From contig JABAAE010000001.1 of the NCBI GenBank assembly GCA_014238905.1, positions 1-64,000 of the forward strand: a DNA stretch of 64,000 bases, given 5' to 3'. The position numbers and the translations under genes are program-made. Of this stretch, positions 46,379 to 56,367 are shown piece after piece (positions within the stretch are counted from its first letter, which is position 1; each line of letters begins with the position of its first letter). The DNA comes from Planctomycetota bacterium (GTDB taxonomy: Bacteria; Planctomycetota; Planctomycetia; Pirellulales; Pirellulaceae). The notes beneath the pieces were generated by a model, which saw only the letters and a list, made by a program, of their open reading frames with translations, was not told where the DNA came from and searched no databases.

Positions 46379-49354
46379 TTATCTCCGATTGCCCAATTGA
46401 AATTGAATCTGCCGCAAACGCTGTTGAGTTGCTGACATAAATTCAGCTTTTTTATTTCTCCAGCGATTGAGCAACGGAATATTCTGGAGAAAAAGAACCA
46501 GGGATTTCATCTCTTGATCAGCCTCCTTCCAATATTGTTGCTTGATCAATAAATCGGCTAACTCCAAGGAAACCTCTGCGTATTGAAAATAGTAGGACTG
46601 AATCTTCGGCGTTTGGCCAATAATTTCCAAAAGTAATCGCTGGGCAGATCGCAGCTTCTTTCCGGCGTCTAAATACTCTTTTTCGGAAATGTAAAGCTTC
46701 GCCAACTGCCTGGCCAAATGGGATTCAAGATCCAAATATTCAAGGACTTGTGGAAAAGAGGTGGACAGGCCTTGGCAAATATTTTCTGCCTTCGTTTTCA
46801 TTTCGATAGCGTTGGCAGTTCTGGCATTCTCAACATCAACGGCCAACATATTAGCCAGCACAAACTTGTAGGTCGGATGATCGGGAAAGTCCTTCACTAA
46901 CAATTCCAGTTCATTACATGCTTGCCTCAGCTGGGTGGTTTCCCAGCGTTTCTGACCGTCAACGCCCCAGATCACGGCTCTGACATGATACGTCTTGGCT
47001 CTCAGTAGACGGTAATCCGCGTTATCTGGATCTTTCTTTATTAGACGTTCGGCTATTGTAGTCGCCTGGCTAAGAAATTGCCGACGACTACTTTCGATGG
47101 CCGCACGATCTCGTGGCAACGTCTGATTTCTTCGTTCGGCAATTTTCTTGCGATCCTCAAGAACAGCTCTGGGCAGATTCAAAGCTCTCTCCCGTGCAAT
47201 CGGGAGCTTCCGGTTTACCATATCCGGAGCAATCAACCCGCCGGTCAAGTTACCTCCAATTCCGGGGCCCAATGTGCACAAGTGATTAAAAGTTTTTGCC
47301 AAGGTAAATTGACACATGTCATCTTCTAGATAAATTTCGGATTTCAAAAGTCGCATCGCCTGCCGATGCTGGGTGAACGCTTCCATAATCTGGTTGTTTT
47401 TTCGATACGCTATAGCCAACTCATTTTGCGTTTCGGCAAGCAACACCGCCCAGCGGAAATCGTCAGCGTTTTTTTTCATCAATCTCCTATACGAATCAAC
47501 AGCCCGGAAATAACCTGTTTGGGCCATCGAAAAATCACCGGTCAGATGATGGATGTTGGCAACCCGGCGACAAGCCTTGGCAATCTCAAAAAGTAACTCT
47601 TCGTTCTCTTCGTTCTTCTTGGTGAACTCTTCATAAAACTTGATAATGCTTTGGAGAATCCGGGCATCTTCGGCCGTTACGGACGTTTCCAACGAACTAA
47701 ACTCAGCGAAATCATCTAATTCAAGGGTGGCTCGAACATCCCCCCCAACACCCCGCGACATCAACTGCCGAAAGACTTCGTCAAAGGCCTGCATAGCCAA
47801 ATCAACATTGGACTCAGCTCGTCGGAATTCATCGGTGGTCTGTTTCTCACTCTCCCGCGCCGCCTGTTCAGCAAAACGTGTCGCTTGTTCCTGCGTCATC
47901 AAATCCCGGTGTTTGGCGGTCAACTGCGTCAAGGCGCTGTTGGTCGATAAATATCCGTACGTGGCAACAGCCGCGACAACCATCAGCAGGGCCACAGACA
48001 GCCCGATCAATGCGGCGGGCAGGGGATTTCGTCTGCGCCAGCGAATTGTCTTCTCCAACAGAGTGACGCGACGGGCATAGATGGGGCGATCTACCAAAAA
48101 CCTTTCTAAATCATCCCGTAATTCACCGGCGGTCAAATATCGCCGATCTGGCTCTCTTTGGATGGACTTATGGATGATCGTCTCTAAATCACGTGGCACA
48201 CTCGCAACCACTTGATGTAACGGTGGTGGCTCGGAGTTGGTGATTTGATTAAAAATTCCGGCTGGCGAGGTCTCTGAGATCACCGGAACAGTCGCAATCA
48301 ACTCGTAAAGTGTCAGTCCTATGCAATAAACTTCACTGCGACAATCATATTGACCCTGAAGTGATTCGGGGGCCATGTATTGCGGTGTTCCAAATAAATC
48401 CCCCGTTTTTGTCATCGCCTCAGTGGATAGTTCTTTTACCAATCCAAAGTCAGTAATCCAGGGTCGATGGGTCCTGTCCAACAATAAATTTCCGGGTTTA
48501 ATATCGCGGTGTAAGATCTGCATGCGATGTGAGTAATCAAGTGCATCACAAATTTTGGCGATAATCCTTGCCGACCATCGGCATCTTTCCAGCCCGTTAT
48601 CAAATTCAGGAAAACGTTTTTCACCAACATGGACATTATCACCATCTGGCGAAGCGACGTTGTCGGTAGTCGCCTCCTTCTGGGAAATCGTGGCACCGGA
48701 TTCCCAATGCACCTCGACCGTCTTGGCTTGGGTTGAATTTTCGGATTTCGTTTTGGCACGGTAGCGAAATTCCCCAATTACTTCAGCCAGGCTACAGCCG
48801 TCCACGTATTCCATTACGTAATAATGCAGACCTTCGACCTCTCCAACCCCGAACACATTGACAATGTTGGTGTGGTGAAGATTGGCTGCTGCTTTGGCTT
48901 CCTTGCGAAAACGCATCAGGACATCCGGATTTTCAAAGTTTTTCGTTTGCAAAACCTTAATGGCCACCGTTCGGCCCAGAGATTCGTGAACAGCCTGATA
49001 GACGATTCCCATACCTCCCCGCCCGAGCTCCCTGACAATTCGGTAATCGCCGAGACGTTCGATGGCGGGAACATTGGTGTTCAAAAAAGGAGTGGAGTCA
49101 GATCGAGATGATTGCAACTTCAACTCTTCAATCATTCCGACGGACGTCAGTAGTTCCCTGATTTCAGATGACAGCTCAGGCCGTTGATTCTCGTAATCGG
49201 TGATCGAGGGTTTTTTCCCGGACCTCAGCTCCGAAACATACTGGTCGGCAAGACAATCCAGAATTTCCTGATGTGTTTGGTCGGGTCGAACCGTCGACCA
49301 AAGATCACTCGGGGGATCCGCTTCTTCAGAATTGTTAGGCGGTTCATCCGTCAT
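46379..49354 (-). CDS. Membrane Ser/Thr protein kinase with C-terminal helical repeats
   Basis: A 991-residue kinase. After about 100 residues the kinase domain begins (GRGGMGIVYQ at about 111-120, catalytic Lys133, HRDIKPGN at 282-289, DFG at 302-304, APE 328-330). An unusual insertion of about 55 residues follows the hinge (about 198-252). A membrane helix at about 446-468 precedes a long sensor-like region with TPR-type helices (about 530-960). The gene starts 6 bp after the stop of the sigma-factor gene, so the two are coupled. In Planctomycetes such pairs are thought to link kinase signalling to ECF sigma activity. The signal is unknown. Confidence 0.93.
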   Translation of the reverse strand: MTDEPPNNSEEADPPSDLWSTVRPDQTHQEILDCLADQYVSELRSGKKPSITDYENQRPELSSEIRELLTSVGMIEELKLQSSRSDSTPFLNTNVPAIERLGDYRIVRELGRGGMGIVYQAVHESLGRTVAIKVLQTKNFENPDVLMRFRKEAKAAANLHHTNIVNVFGVGEVEGLHYYVMEYVDGCSLAEVIGEFRYRAKTKSENSTQAKTVEVHWESGATISQKEATTDNVASPDGDNVHVGEKRFPEFDNGLERCRWSARIIAKICDALDYSHRMQILHRDIKPGNLLLDRTHRPWITDFGLVKELSTEAMTKTGDLFGTPQYMAPESLQGQYDCRSEVYCIGLTLYELIATVPVISETSPAGIFNQITNSEPPPLHQVVASVPRDLETIIHKSIQREPDRRYLTAGELRDDLERFLVDRPIYARRVTLLEKTIRWRRRNPLPAALIGLSVALLMVVAAVATYGYLSTNSALTQLTAKHRDLMTQEQATRFAEQAARESEKQTTDEFRRAESNVDLAMQAFDEVFRQLMSRGVGGDVRATLELDDFAEFSSLETSVTAEDARILQSIIKFYEEFTKKNEENEELLFEIAKACRRVANIHHLTGDFSMAQTGYFRAVDSYRRLMKKNADDFRWAVLLAETQNELAIAYRKNNQIMEAFTQHRQAMRLLKSEIYLEDDMCQFTLAKTFNHLCTLGPGIGGNLTGGLIAPDMVNRKLPIARERALNLPRAVLEDRKKIAERRNQTLPRDRAAIESSRRQFLSQATTIAERLIKKDPDNADYRLLRAKTYHVRAVIWGVDGQKRWETTQLRQACNELELLVKDFPDHPTYKFVLANMLAVDVENARTANAIEMKTKAENICQGLSTSFPQVLEYLDLESHLARQLAKLYISEKEYLDAGKKLRSAQRLLLEIIGQTPKIQSYYFQYAEVSLELADLLIKQQYWKEADQEMKSLVLFLQNIPLLNRWRNKKAEFMSATQQRLRQIQFQLGNRR

Positions 49355-49360
49355 TCTTTG

Positions 49361-49999
49361 CTACTCCCTCGCAAATCCATGTTGGTTCATTATTTCCTTT
49401 AAACGCTGAAGCGCACGAACATACCGCTTGCTGGCAGCGGCCGGCTCGATACCGAGGACTTGAGCGGTCTCCTGACTCGACAATTCTTCAAAATGCCGGA
49501 GGGCAATGACCTCGCGATCGACCGCGTTAATTGTATTCAACGACGCCTCCAACGCTGCTATTTCCTCGTACCGTTGCACCACTCGACTGGGAGAGGTCTG
49601 TTGAGCGACCAAATGAGCCGCCAACGCCATGGAAGTCGGATCCATCGGACCGGCTTGGGCATTACCGTTGAGGTTGTATTCGCGTCGAGCGTCCCGTTTT
49701 TCAGCCCCCAGATGCTTTCGGTGCAAGTCGGTAATCTGCTGATTGACCTGCATCCTTAGCCAGACAAACGGTGGAAAATCGGGATTTTCGAGGTAACCTG
49801 CCAGTCTCGCTGCTGCTCGAACATAAGATTCCTGAAGTACATCTGAAGCAGAAATCCTTCCTCCTAAACGAAAATCTAGCCGAAACTTGACAATCCTCAG
49901 CAGACGTTCCTGATGCGAGAAAAAAAAATCCGCAAATGCTTCTTCGGATCCCGACTTTAATGTCGCAATCACCTCCCTATCCGCTTCAGAATTTTGCAT
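49361..49999 (-). CDS. ECF-type RNA polymerase sigma factor (planctomycete type)
   Basis: A 212-residue sigma-70-family factor. The start is the ATG at 49999, with GGAG ten bases upstream; the frame is open 35 codons further without a plausible N-terminus. Sigma-2 region: HQERLLRIVKFRLDFRL ... ISASDVLQESYVRAAARL. Sigma-4 region: DREVIALRHFEELSSQETAQ with helix-turn-helix VLGIEPAAASKRYVRALQRL. It matches the planctomycete-specific sigma-E-like subfamily. Cotranscribed with the kinase; no anti-sigma factor is present, which fits control by phosphorylation. Confidence 0.92.
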   Translation of the reverse strand: MQNSEADREVIATLKSGSEEAFADFFFSHQERLLRIVKFRLDFRLGGRISASDVLQESYVRAAARLAGYLENPDFPPFVWLRMQVNQQITDLHRKHLGAEKRDARREYNLNGNAQAGPMDPTSMALAAHLVAQQTSPSRVVQRYEEIAALEASLNTINAVDREVIALRHFEELSSQETAQVLGIEPAAASKRYVRALQRLKEIMNQHGFARE

Positions 50000-50288
50000 A
50001 TTTTCAAATCTCCTATCGAAATTAAACCACAGCCATCTTCCCTTGGCTGGAAAAAAACCTGAAATCCATAAATAATTCGGCCTTCGATAATCGGGAAGGC
50101 TCATATGATTGGAATCACCTTTCTACAAGTTTTACCCTGACATGTCCGGGAAAAATGCTTGTTCCCGGCTTAGCGCCGATTTTGAGTCAGGTTGTGAGTC
50201 CTTGCTCGACGGGGTCTGAACAAGCTTCCTTTCATTTAGTCGCCCGGGACCGGTTGAATGATCATGCCAGAAGTCTTAAAAAAATGGC

Positions 50289-51083
50289 ATGAGAATTTAC
50301 CATGATCTATTACGCGATATTTTGAAGCGGGGCATCCGAAAAACCGATCGCACTGGGACGGGGACCACCAGTCTCTTTGGCCATCAAATGCGATTCAACC
50401 TGGCCGATGGATTTCCATTAATAACAACAAAGAAAGTCCATCTGAAATCCGTCATCCATGAATTGCTATGGTTTCTAAGTGGTGACACCAACATCGGCTA
50501 CCTGAAAGAAAACGGCGTTCGCATTTGGGATGAGTGGGCCGACGCAGAGGGCAATTTGGGACCCGTTTACGGATCTCAATGGCGAAGCTGGCCCACCGCA
50601 GATAGCCAGTCGATCGACCAAATCACGCAGCTCATCGAGTCCATTCATTCCAACCCCGACTCTCGCCGCCTGATTGTCAATGCCTGGAATGTGGGTGAGT
50701 TGGAAAACATGGCGCTCCCGCCCTGCCACATGATGTTTCAGTTTTACGTTGCTCAGGGAAAACTTTCCTGCCAACTTTATCAACGTAGCGCCGACGTTTT
50801 TCTGGGTGTTCCATTCAACATTGCGTCCTACGCTCTCTTGACCATGATGGTATCCCAGGTCTGCGGGCTTCAAGTTGGTGAGTTTATTCACACCTTCGGT
50901 GATGTTCACATTTACGACAATCACCGGGAGCAAGTTGACTTGCAACTTTCCAGGGATCCCCGCCCCTTGCCTGAAATGAAATTAAATCAGGAGATCAAAG
51001 ATATTTTTCAATTTCAATTTGAAGACTTTGAACTGGTGGGCTACCAGCCGTATCCGAGGATAGCCGCGCCGGTGGCCGTATGA
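50289..51083 (+). CDS. thyA: Thymidylate synthase
   Basis: A 264-residue enzyme that converts dUMP to dTMP using methylene-THF. It is full length with the expected features: [36 protein letters not shown], catalytic Cys in [12 protein letters not shown], and the substrate motif [20 protein letters not shown]. It overlaps folA by 4 bp (ATGA), so the two are coupled. Divergent from the sigma-kinase operon, with about 290 bp between. Confidence 0.97.
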   Translation: MRIYHDLLRDILKRGIRKTDRTGTGTTSLFGHQMRFNLADGFPLITTKKVHLKSVIHELLWFLSGDTNIGYLKENGVRIWDEWADAEGNLGPVYGSQWRSWPTADSQSIDQITQLIESIHSNPDSRRLIVNAWNVGELENMALPPCHMMFQFYVAQGKLSCQLYQRSADVFLGVPFNIASYALLTMMVSQVCGLQVGEFIHTFGDVHIYDNHREQVDLQLSRDPRPLPEMKLNQEIKDIFQFQFEDFELVGYQPYPRIAAPVAV

Positions 51084-51580
51084 TGATTTCAATTATCGTT
51101 GCCGTTTCGGAAAACGGTGTCATCGGCATTCAGGATGACCTGCCTTGGCGACTTTCTTCGGATTTAAAAAGATTCAAGTCGCTGACCATGGGACATCATA
51201 TTATCATGGGTCGAAAAACCTGGCAGTCTATAGGCAGGCTATTACCCGGTCGCACGACGGTAATTCTCACCAGACAAGAAAACTTGATGGTGCCTGGAGC
51301 CTTGATCGCAGGATCCCTGCATGAGGGTATCGATATGATCAAGGATGATTCGGAGTGTTTCATTGTTGGCGGGGCAGAAATTTATCGCGAGGCCTTTGCT
51401 CATGCCGATCGAATCTACCTTACGAGGGTCGAGGCTCAGGTCACCGGGGACACATTTCTGCCGGCAATGAATGGTGAGCAGTGGGAGCTCAAAGAGGAGT
51501 CGCATTTCCCGTCAGACGAAAAAAACGAATACCCAACCCGTTTTCAGATCTACGACCGCATCGTCGAAGAAAATCGTTGA
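51080..51580 (+). CDS. folA: Dihydrofolate reductase
   Basis: A 166-residue enzyme that regenerates THF from the DHF made by ThyA. It has [21 protein letters not shown] at the N-terminus with the catalytic Asp (DDLPW), [22 protein letters not shown], and [13 protein letters not shown]. The length is normal. The ATG overlaps the thyA stop. Confidence 0.97.
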   Translation: MMISIIVAVSENGVIGIQDDLPWRLSSDLKRFKSLTMGHHIIMGRKTWQSIGRLLPGRTTVILTRQENLMVPGALIAGSLHEGIDMIKDDSECFIVGGAEIYREAFAHADRIYLTRVEAQVTGDTFLPAMNGEQWELKEESHFPSDEKNEYPTRFQIYDRIVEENR

Positions 51581-51913
51581 CCGCAATAAGTTGAATCGAC
51601 GGAATCGGTAACAGGACCAAATTCCACTCGCCGCGGTCTATCAACAGCAACGAAAATGAATCTCGCTGCTAAACCGCGATAGACTCGGCACATTCCTTGT
51701 TTTTTCGATCAACCGACGGTCTGCCAGTTGACGATGGTCTGTCACAAGTCCACCCTGGCATCCATTTAGGGTGGTTTGAGGGTTCGCGGAATATTGGAAA
51801 CGGCGCTCCAGCTGGTTATGCTAGGGCTATGGAAATGGGACCGTTTATTACGTCTTTGCTGATGTAGAACGGGTTCTGTCAGCAGATCATGATTTTTTTG
51901 GATACGGTAAAAA
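51581..51913 (+). other. Intergenic region downstream of folA
   Basis: About 330 bp. CCACCCT (51750-51756) pairs with AGGGTGG (51768-51774), followed by a short T-rich stretch; this could be the thyA-folA terminator but is weak. The promoter for the DUF1080 gene should lie between here and 51913. No gene is seen. Confidence 0.4.
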
Positions 51914-52531
51914 ATGAAAAAAATAATTTTGACTTTGTCAATTTTACTCTTCGCCTCGGCAGCAACCGCTAACGACGGTTGGGTTTCCCTCTTTGACGGA
52001 AAGTCGTTCGGTGATTGGAAGGCAAACGAAAACAAGGATTCATGGAAACTGGAAGACGGAGCCTTCGTTTGCAACGGACCACGGAGCCACCTGTTTTACA
52101 TGGGAAAAGAGGCACCGTTCAAGAACTTTCACTTCAGTTGTCAAGTGATGACCAAACCCAAGAGTAATGCCGGAATTTATTTCCATACTCGCTATCAGGA
52201 TGCGGGATGGCCCAAAGGAGGCTACGAATGTCAGGTAAACAATACTCATGGCGACCCTCGGAAAACAGCCAGTATTTATGCCGTCAAGGACGTCATGAAC
52301 AACTCACCGGCCAAAGACAATGTCTGGTACACACAGGAGATCATCGTCAAGGGCAAAACCATTGAAGTCAAGATTAATGGAAAGACGGTCAACAAGTACG
52401 TTGAGCCCGAAGGAAAAAAAGCCGGAAAAGATTTCGAGAGGTTGCTATCGAAAGGGACGTTTGCTTTTCAAGCACACGATCCCGTTAGCAAAGTTTACTT
52501 TAAAGATATCAAAGTGAAAAAACTGGACTGA
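51914..52531 (+). CDS. Exported DUF1080 (3-keto-disaccharide hydrolase-like) protein
   Basis: A 205-residue secreted protein with a clear signal peptide (MKKIILTLSILLFASAATA). The mature part is one DUF1080 domain with a LamG-like beta sandwich: WVSLFDGKSFGDWKANE near the start, NAGIYFHTRYQDAGWPKGGYE in the middle and a final strand IKVKKLD. Family members are very common in Planctomycetes and Bacteroidetes and are linked to carbohydrate binding or hydrolysis. It stands alone and is followed by a strong terminator. Confidence 0.92.
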   Translation: MKKIILTLSILLFASAATANDGWVSLFDGKSFGDWKANENKDSWKLEDGAFVCNGPRSHLFYMGKEAPFKNFHFSCQVMTKPKSNAGIYFHTRYQDAGWPKGGYECQVNNTHGDPRKTASIYAVKDVMNNSPAKDNVWYTQEIIVKGKTIEVKINGKTVNKYVEPEGKKAGKDFERLLSKGTFAFQAHDPVSKVYFKDIKVKKLD

Positions 52532-52565
52532 GTCCTTTTCGATCACACCAGTAGCAATTCATTGT

Positions 52566-52607
52566 AAAAGGACAAGCGGCTGATTCTGAGCCGCTTGTCC
52601 TTTTTTT
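52566..52607 (+). terminator. Intrinsic terminator after the DUF1080 gene
   Basis: AAAAGGACAAGCGGCT (52566-52581) pairs with AGCCGCTTGTCCTTTT (52589-52604) around a seven-base loop, followed by more T. The flanking A- and T-runs make it a likely bidirectional terminator, also serving the minus-strand TolC-like gene ending at 52700. Confidence 0.92.
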
Positions 52608-52699
52608 CTCAACGGTCATTACGATTCACCAACAATCGCCAGCGGTAACTACCGCAAAAACGGTAACCGATTTCGCAAACGATCGGTCCGATGTTCCGA

Positions 52700-55600
52700 T
52701 TAGTGCGTTGTTTTCTGAATGAGCTTTTTCGGTAATGGACCAATTCTCGAGGGCCCTCTCAACCGCGGGCTGCGAAAAGTAGATTGAGGCAGATCCAAGC
52801 CAGCTGGCTGAATCAAGCCGGCACCATCCCTTTCAACCGTTTCAGTTGCGTCCGAATCCTGTTCCGGGGTATCGGTGGCATTGCGCTGTCGTACTCTATT
52901 CCGTTTACGATCGCTATCAAAATCCGAATTGTATAGCGTTCCCATATCTAGTCGAGGTATTACCGGTCTCGCTTGGGCGGTGATGACAGAATCCCGTTGA
53001 GACGATTGTTCGGATTCGGTTTCACTGACCAAGCGACTCGTTGCAAGATGAATGGGAGCGATGGTCTGAACGGGTGCACGCCTCCGCAACGAAGCGGATT
53101 CCCTGACGCCTTGCAAAACCTCGTCTTCCATTTGTTGTAAGCTGGCATTCCCAAAACGGCTTGCCCGGCCATCACGAACTGCCGGGATACCGCGAGGAAT
53201 CCGTTCATAGATTCCTAGATCTGGATCCATCGGTTCATCTTGCGGAGATCTTTCCTCAAGCAACGGCATGGAATTGAAATCTTCATTCGCCTCACCTCCG
53301 GAAATCGTCGCTTGAATTCCCTCTTTTGTGATTTCTCCAGGATCGATCCAAATACCATTTTCGTCTAGCTGCATCGTTCCCATATGAAGATCCAACTGCC
53401 GCCTGAGAACTTCATAATTGACCCAATTGGCAATCAGATCGTTCTGATCACTCAGCAGGTTGTTTAATGCCCTAATCAGGTCGCGGGCGACGGTATCGCC
53501 AAGCCTCGTGGAAGCTCCTGGTCGGGGAGGTTTTACTAGGTTGTAGCTCGACAGCTGTACACTGTCGACCGAGTTTTTGACCTGGATTCGGGATAGTTCA
53601 AAATTGACTTTGGCAACGTCCAAATTTCGCAGAATCTCTCTAAGTTGTCCGGAAACCCGATCCTCATATTGATAATAGGTTCTCTTGGTCTGCTGGTAGC
53701 TTATGAGTGCCGAGCGGTAATTGTTACGTTCAGCCAGTCGGGTGATGGGTGCATCGAATTCGATGCCAACCGTCAAACGCCCTTTCGAATCGCGCAATTT
53801 CAAGGGGTTGTTACCGTCATTCTGCAGATCACCACCAAACGTCAAATCCAGCTGGCTTTCCAATGAATCGGCGGATATTTCTACATTCCGCCATTCATCT
53901 ACCAGCTGTCCTCTGGCGTTCATCCAATCGCGACGGTTTTCGCGAGCTATTTCTAAAGCATCTCTCCAATCAATGTCGACTATCGGCAACATTAACGAGT
54001 CCACCCTGGCCAACGCCTGAATCAATGAGTTGTCGATAATTAAATTGGTTAACGCAGTCATGACTTCTGGTCCGGGCTCACTGACAAATCTTTTAATAGT
54101 CCCAGCTCGGGTTTCCACCGCATCTTTCAGGAGTGGGTCAGCAGCCATTAGTGCTTTCATACCAGGTGACGAAAGCTCCGAATCCGGCAGCAATCCGTCA
54201 TTAGCCAGGATGAGGTCCCAGATTCTCAACAGTTCTTCGACCTTGGCCTTTTCATTTTTCAGCTTGTCAACGACCCCCAAAATCGCGGTTTCTTCACCCT
54301 CGTTTCCATTCCCTACAAACTCCAACCGACGCTCTTCCGGCAGGGTGTTGAGAATTTCCGTATCGAGAACTTCTGCTTCAATGGCTGGCGGTACTCCAGA
54401 CTTTGTCTCATTGAATTGTTGTTGGAGTTTGTAAAGACTGTTGCGACGACTTTCGATTACACTCGACAATTTTTTTATATCATTTTCGGTTTGCGGAAAA
54501 TCAATCACCGCGATTCGCTCGTACACCGGAAGAACTTTTGAAAGTTCGTTTCGCACCGACTTAACTAGCTTGCTTAAATTTTCAGACCAGGGAATATCGG
54601 CATCTTTCCAGCTGAGGTCTTGATCCGGATTCACGCCATTGCGAATCAATTCCTCCCGTAATGCTGCCATTTCTTCATCCGCCAGAGAAACAAGATTGGA
54701 GATCTCAACGAAAAGCTCGCTGCTAACCTGTTTGATCTCCTCGGCTTCATTCTGACGGCCGGTGATTTTCTTATCGATCAATTCAAACTGCTCGAGGATA
54801 GGGTCCTCGACCTGAATCTCAATCTCGGGAGGCAAGCCAATCTGAATTTTGAATGAATCAAGACTGGTTTGGTAACCAGCTTTGGTTCGCATCAGGGATT
54901 TTTGTGACGTGTAAATATTGCTCCTGAACTGTTTCAGCTGTAACAGATCAATTCTTTCGGAAGTAAACAATTCCTGGAATTGTTCCAATAGGCTGCGTTG
55001 AGACGCAATGTTGGCTTGTTGAATCCTGATATTTTGCTGAGTTTGCAGAAGGCCCAAAATACCTCCAGCATTTTGAGAAACACCACTCACACTGTCGATC
55101 GCCGCATTTCCGCGGGCGAGCGTATTACTGAGGTTAATTCCCGCTGTGATCCGTTGGGCAAAGCTCCTTCTGTATCGCTCCAGTTTGCGGACGTTGTAGA
55201 GCAAACCTCTCTCGGAGTCCGTTAGTGATTCGAGAATGACATCTCGCCCGGCCCCTCTTAATAATGGCTGAATCAAGTCAAAGCTGAGCGATCCGAATCC
55301 AACCGTCGTGTCCGTTCCAGAAAACTCCCAAAGAAAAGAGTTTGCAAATCCAACGATTAGGTTAGAGCCGGTGATACCCGCTTTTCTAAGTTGCAGGCCA
55401 ACTCCATTATCCAATCCAAAATCGGTTGACGATCCAGTTGTGGACCGTTCCGGCCCGGTAGTCGTCAAGTCTGAATTCAGCGGAGAAAAAAACTGGGCTT
55501 CAAGATCAAATCGCTGTAGGCTGACATCCAGTGCTGAAAGATAAAGCGTTTCTAATTGCCGTTGGTAGGTTGGCGAATGCTTCAAAGCCATTTCAACGGC

Positions 55601-55990
55601 TCGATTCATGTCCATCGTCAACAATCCATCCTCGTCAACCGGAAGCAGCTCTAGCCATTGAGGGTTATCGACAAAGGGGGTATCACCGTTCGCATGCCAG
55701 CGTGGAAAGGCTGGTTTTCCGTCAACGGTCTGCATGTATTCTGCTGCGGACGGATCGTCGGGGGGCATTGGAGGATGATCGACTGAAAACGGATCGAACA
55801 TCCTTGAATCTGCGTCAATTTGAATCGTATAGTTTGGAAGTGACCAATGTGGGTCCAGCGACTTCTCTTGAATCAGTCGTGTTGCGTCGGCATCAGCTTG
55901 ACGGCGATAATAGCTTCGATGACAGCCGAAACTGAAAACCAACACCAATACCGTCAATTTGCAGACAAGGTTTGCTTGCAAAGTGTTCAA
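52700..55990 (-). CDS. Giant TolC-family outer-membrane efflux lipoprotein
   Basis: A 1096-residue protein, about twice the usual TolC length. The N-terminus has a lipobox-like signal with C23 (VLVFSFGC). TolC-type helical regions are recognisable by DMNRAVEMALKHSPTYQRQLE near 130-150 and by coiled-coil stretches through about 880. A long acidic, helical segment (about 400-650) is extra. The C-terminal ~200 residues are Arg/Glu/Pro-rich and probably disordered. TolC proteins form trimeric export channels across the outer membrane. No adaptor or pump is adjacent; the next gene is divergent. Confidence 0.85.
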   Translation of the reverse strand: MNTLQANLVCKLTVLVLVFSFGCHRSYYRRQADADATRLIQEKSLDPHWSLPNYTIQIDADSRMFDPFSVDHPPMPPDDPSAAEYMQTVDGKPAFPRWHANGDTPFVDNPQWLELLPVDEDGLLTMDMNRAVEMALKHSPTYQRQLETLYLSALDVSLQRFDLEAQFFSPLNSDLTTTGPERSTTGSSTDFGLDNGVGLQLRKAGITGSNLIVGFANSFLWEFSGTDTTVGFGSLSFDLIQPLLRGAGRDVILESLTDSERGLLYNVRKLERYRRSFAQRITAGINLSNTLARGNAAIDSVSGVSQNAGGILGLLQTQQNIRIQQANIASQRSLLEQFQELFTSERIDLLQLKQFRSNIYTSQKSLMRTKAGYQTSLDSFKIQIGLPPEIEIQVEDPILEQFELIDKKITGRQNEAEEIKQVSSELFVEISNLVSLADEEMAALREELIRNGVNPDQDLSWKDADIPWSENLSKLVKSVRNELSKVLPVYERIAVIDFPQTENDIKKLSSVIESRRNSLYKLQQQFNETKSGVPPAIEAEVLDTEILNTLPEERRLEFVGNGNEGEETAILGVVDKLKNEKAKVEELLRIWDLILANDGLLPDSELSSPGMKALMAADPLLKDAVETRAGTIKRFVSEPGPEVMTALTNLIIDNSLIQALARVDSLMLPIVDIDWRDALEIARENRRDWMNARGQLVDEWRNVEISADSLESQLDLTFGGDLQNDGNNPLKLRDSKGRLTVGIEFDAPITRLAERNNYRSALISYQQTKRTYYQYEDRVSGQLREILRNLDVAKVNFELSRIQVKNSVDSVQLSSYNLVKPPRPGASTRLGDTVARDLIRALNNLLSDQNDLIANWVNYEVLRRQLDLHMGTMQLDENGIWIDPGEITKEGIQATISGGEANEDFNSMPLLEERSPQDEPMDPDLGIYERIPRGIPAVRDGRASRFGNASLQQMEDEVLQGVRESASLRRRAPVQTIAPIHLATSRLVSETESEQSSQRDSVITAQARPVIPRLDMGTLYNSDFDSDRKRNRVRQRNATDTPEQDSDATETVERDGAGLIQPAGLDLPQSTFRSPRLRGPSRIGPLPKKLIQKTTH

Positions 55991-56367
55991 AACAGAACCT
56001 CAACTTCTGGGGAATTCCCTGTTTCCACACTCATCTCGAACATTTACGGGATGTCCAGGGTGAGTATCGGGCGTGGCTGGGAATAGGTATTAAATACGAT
56101 GATGGAAAGATGCGGGTTTTTCCATTCCGTCTAATTAATCGGATTCTGCTGCCAGCGATCTTTGGTCGTTTTTTCTGTTTGGACGGATCTCGTTCGTTTT
56201 TTGACGAAAATCCCGTTTTTGCAGGGACTTAGGTCCATCTGTCTTCCCTAATTTCTTGACACTTCAAACTACCCAGCTTATCATCAAGTATCCTTCTAAC
56301 GGGTTGTAATTAGGATGGAGGTTTCCGTCCGAACGTCTTTTTGTCTCGCTGTCTTGAGTGCCATTCA
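55991..56367. other. Divergent intergenic region
   Basis: About 375 bp between the TolC-like gene (minus) and the membrane coiled-coil gene (plus). It contains a near-consensus plus-strand promoter, listed separately. Plus-strand frames in the left part are antisense shadows of the TolC-like gene start. Confidence 0.5.
56256..56284 (+). promoter_or_regulatory. Near-consensus housekeeping (sigma-70-type) promoter
   Basis: The -35 box TTGACA (56256-56261) is perfect, the spacer is exactly 17 bp, and the -10 box TATCAT (56279-56284) matches at five of six positions. Transcription would start near 56291, giving a leader of about 75 nt before the ATG at 56368. Confidence 0.7.
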
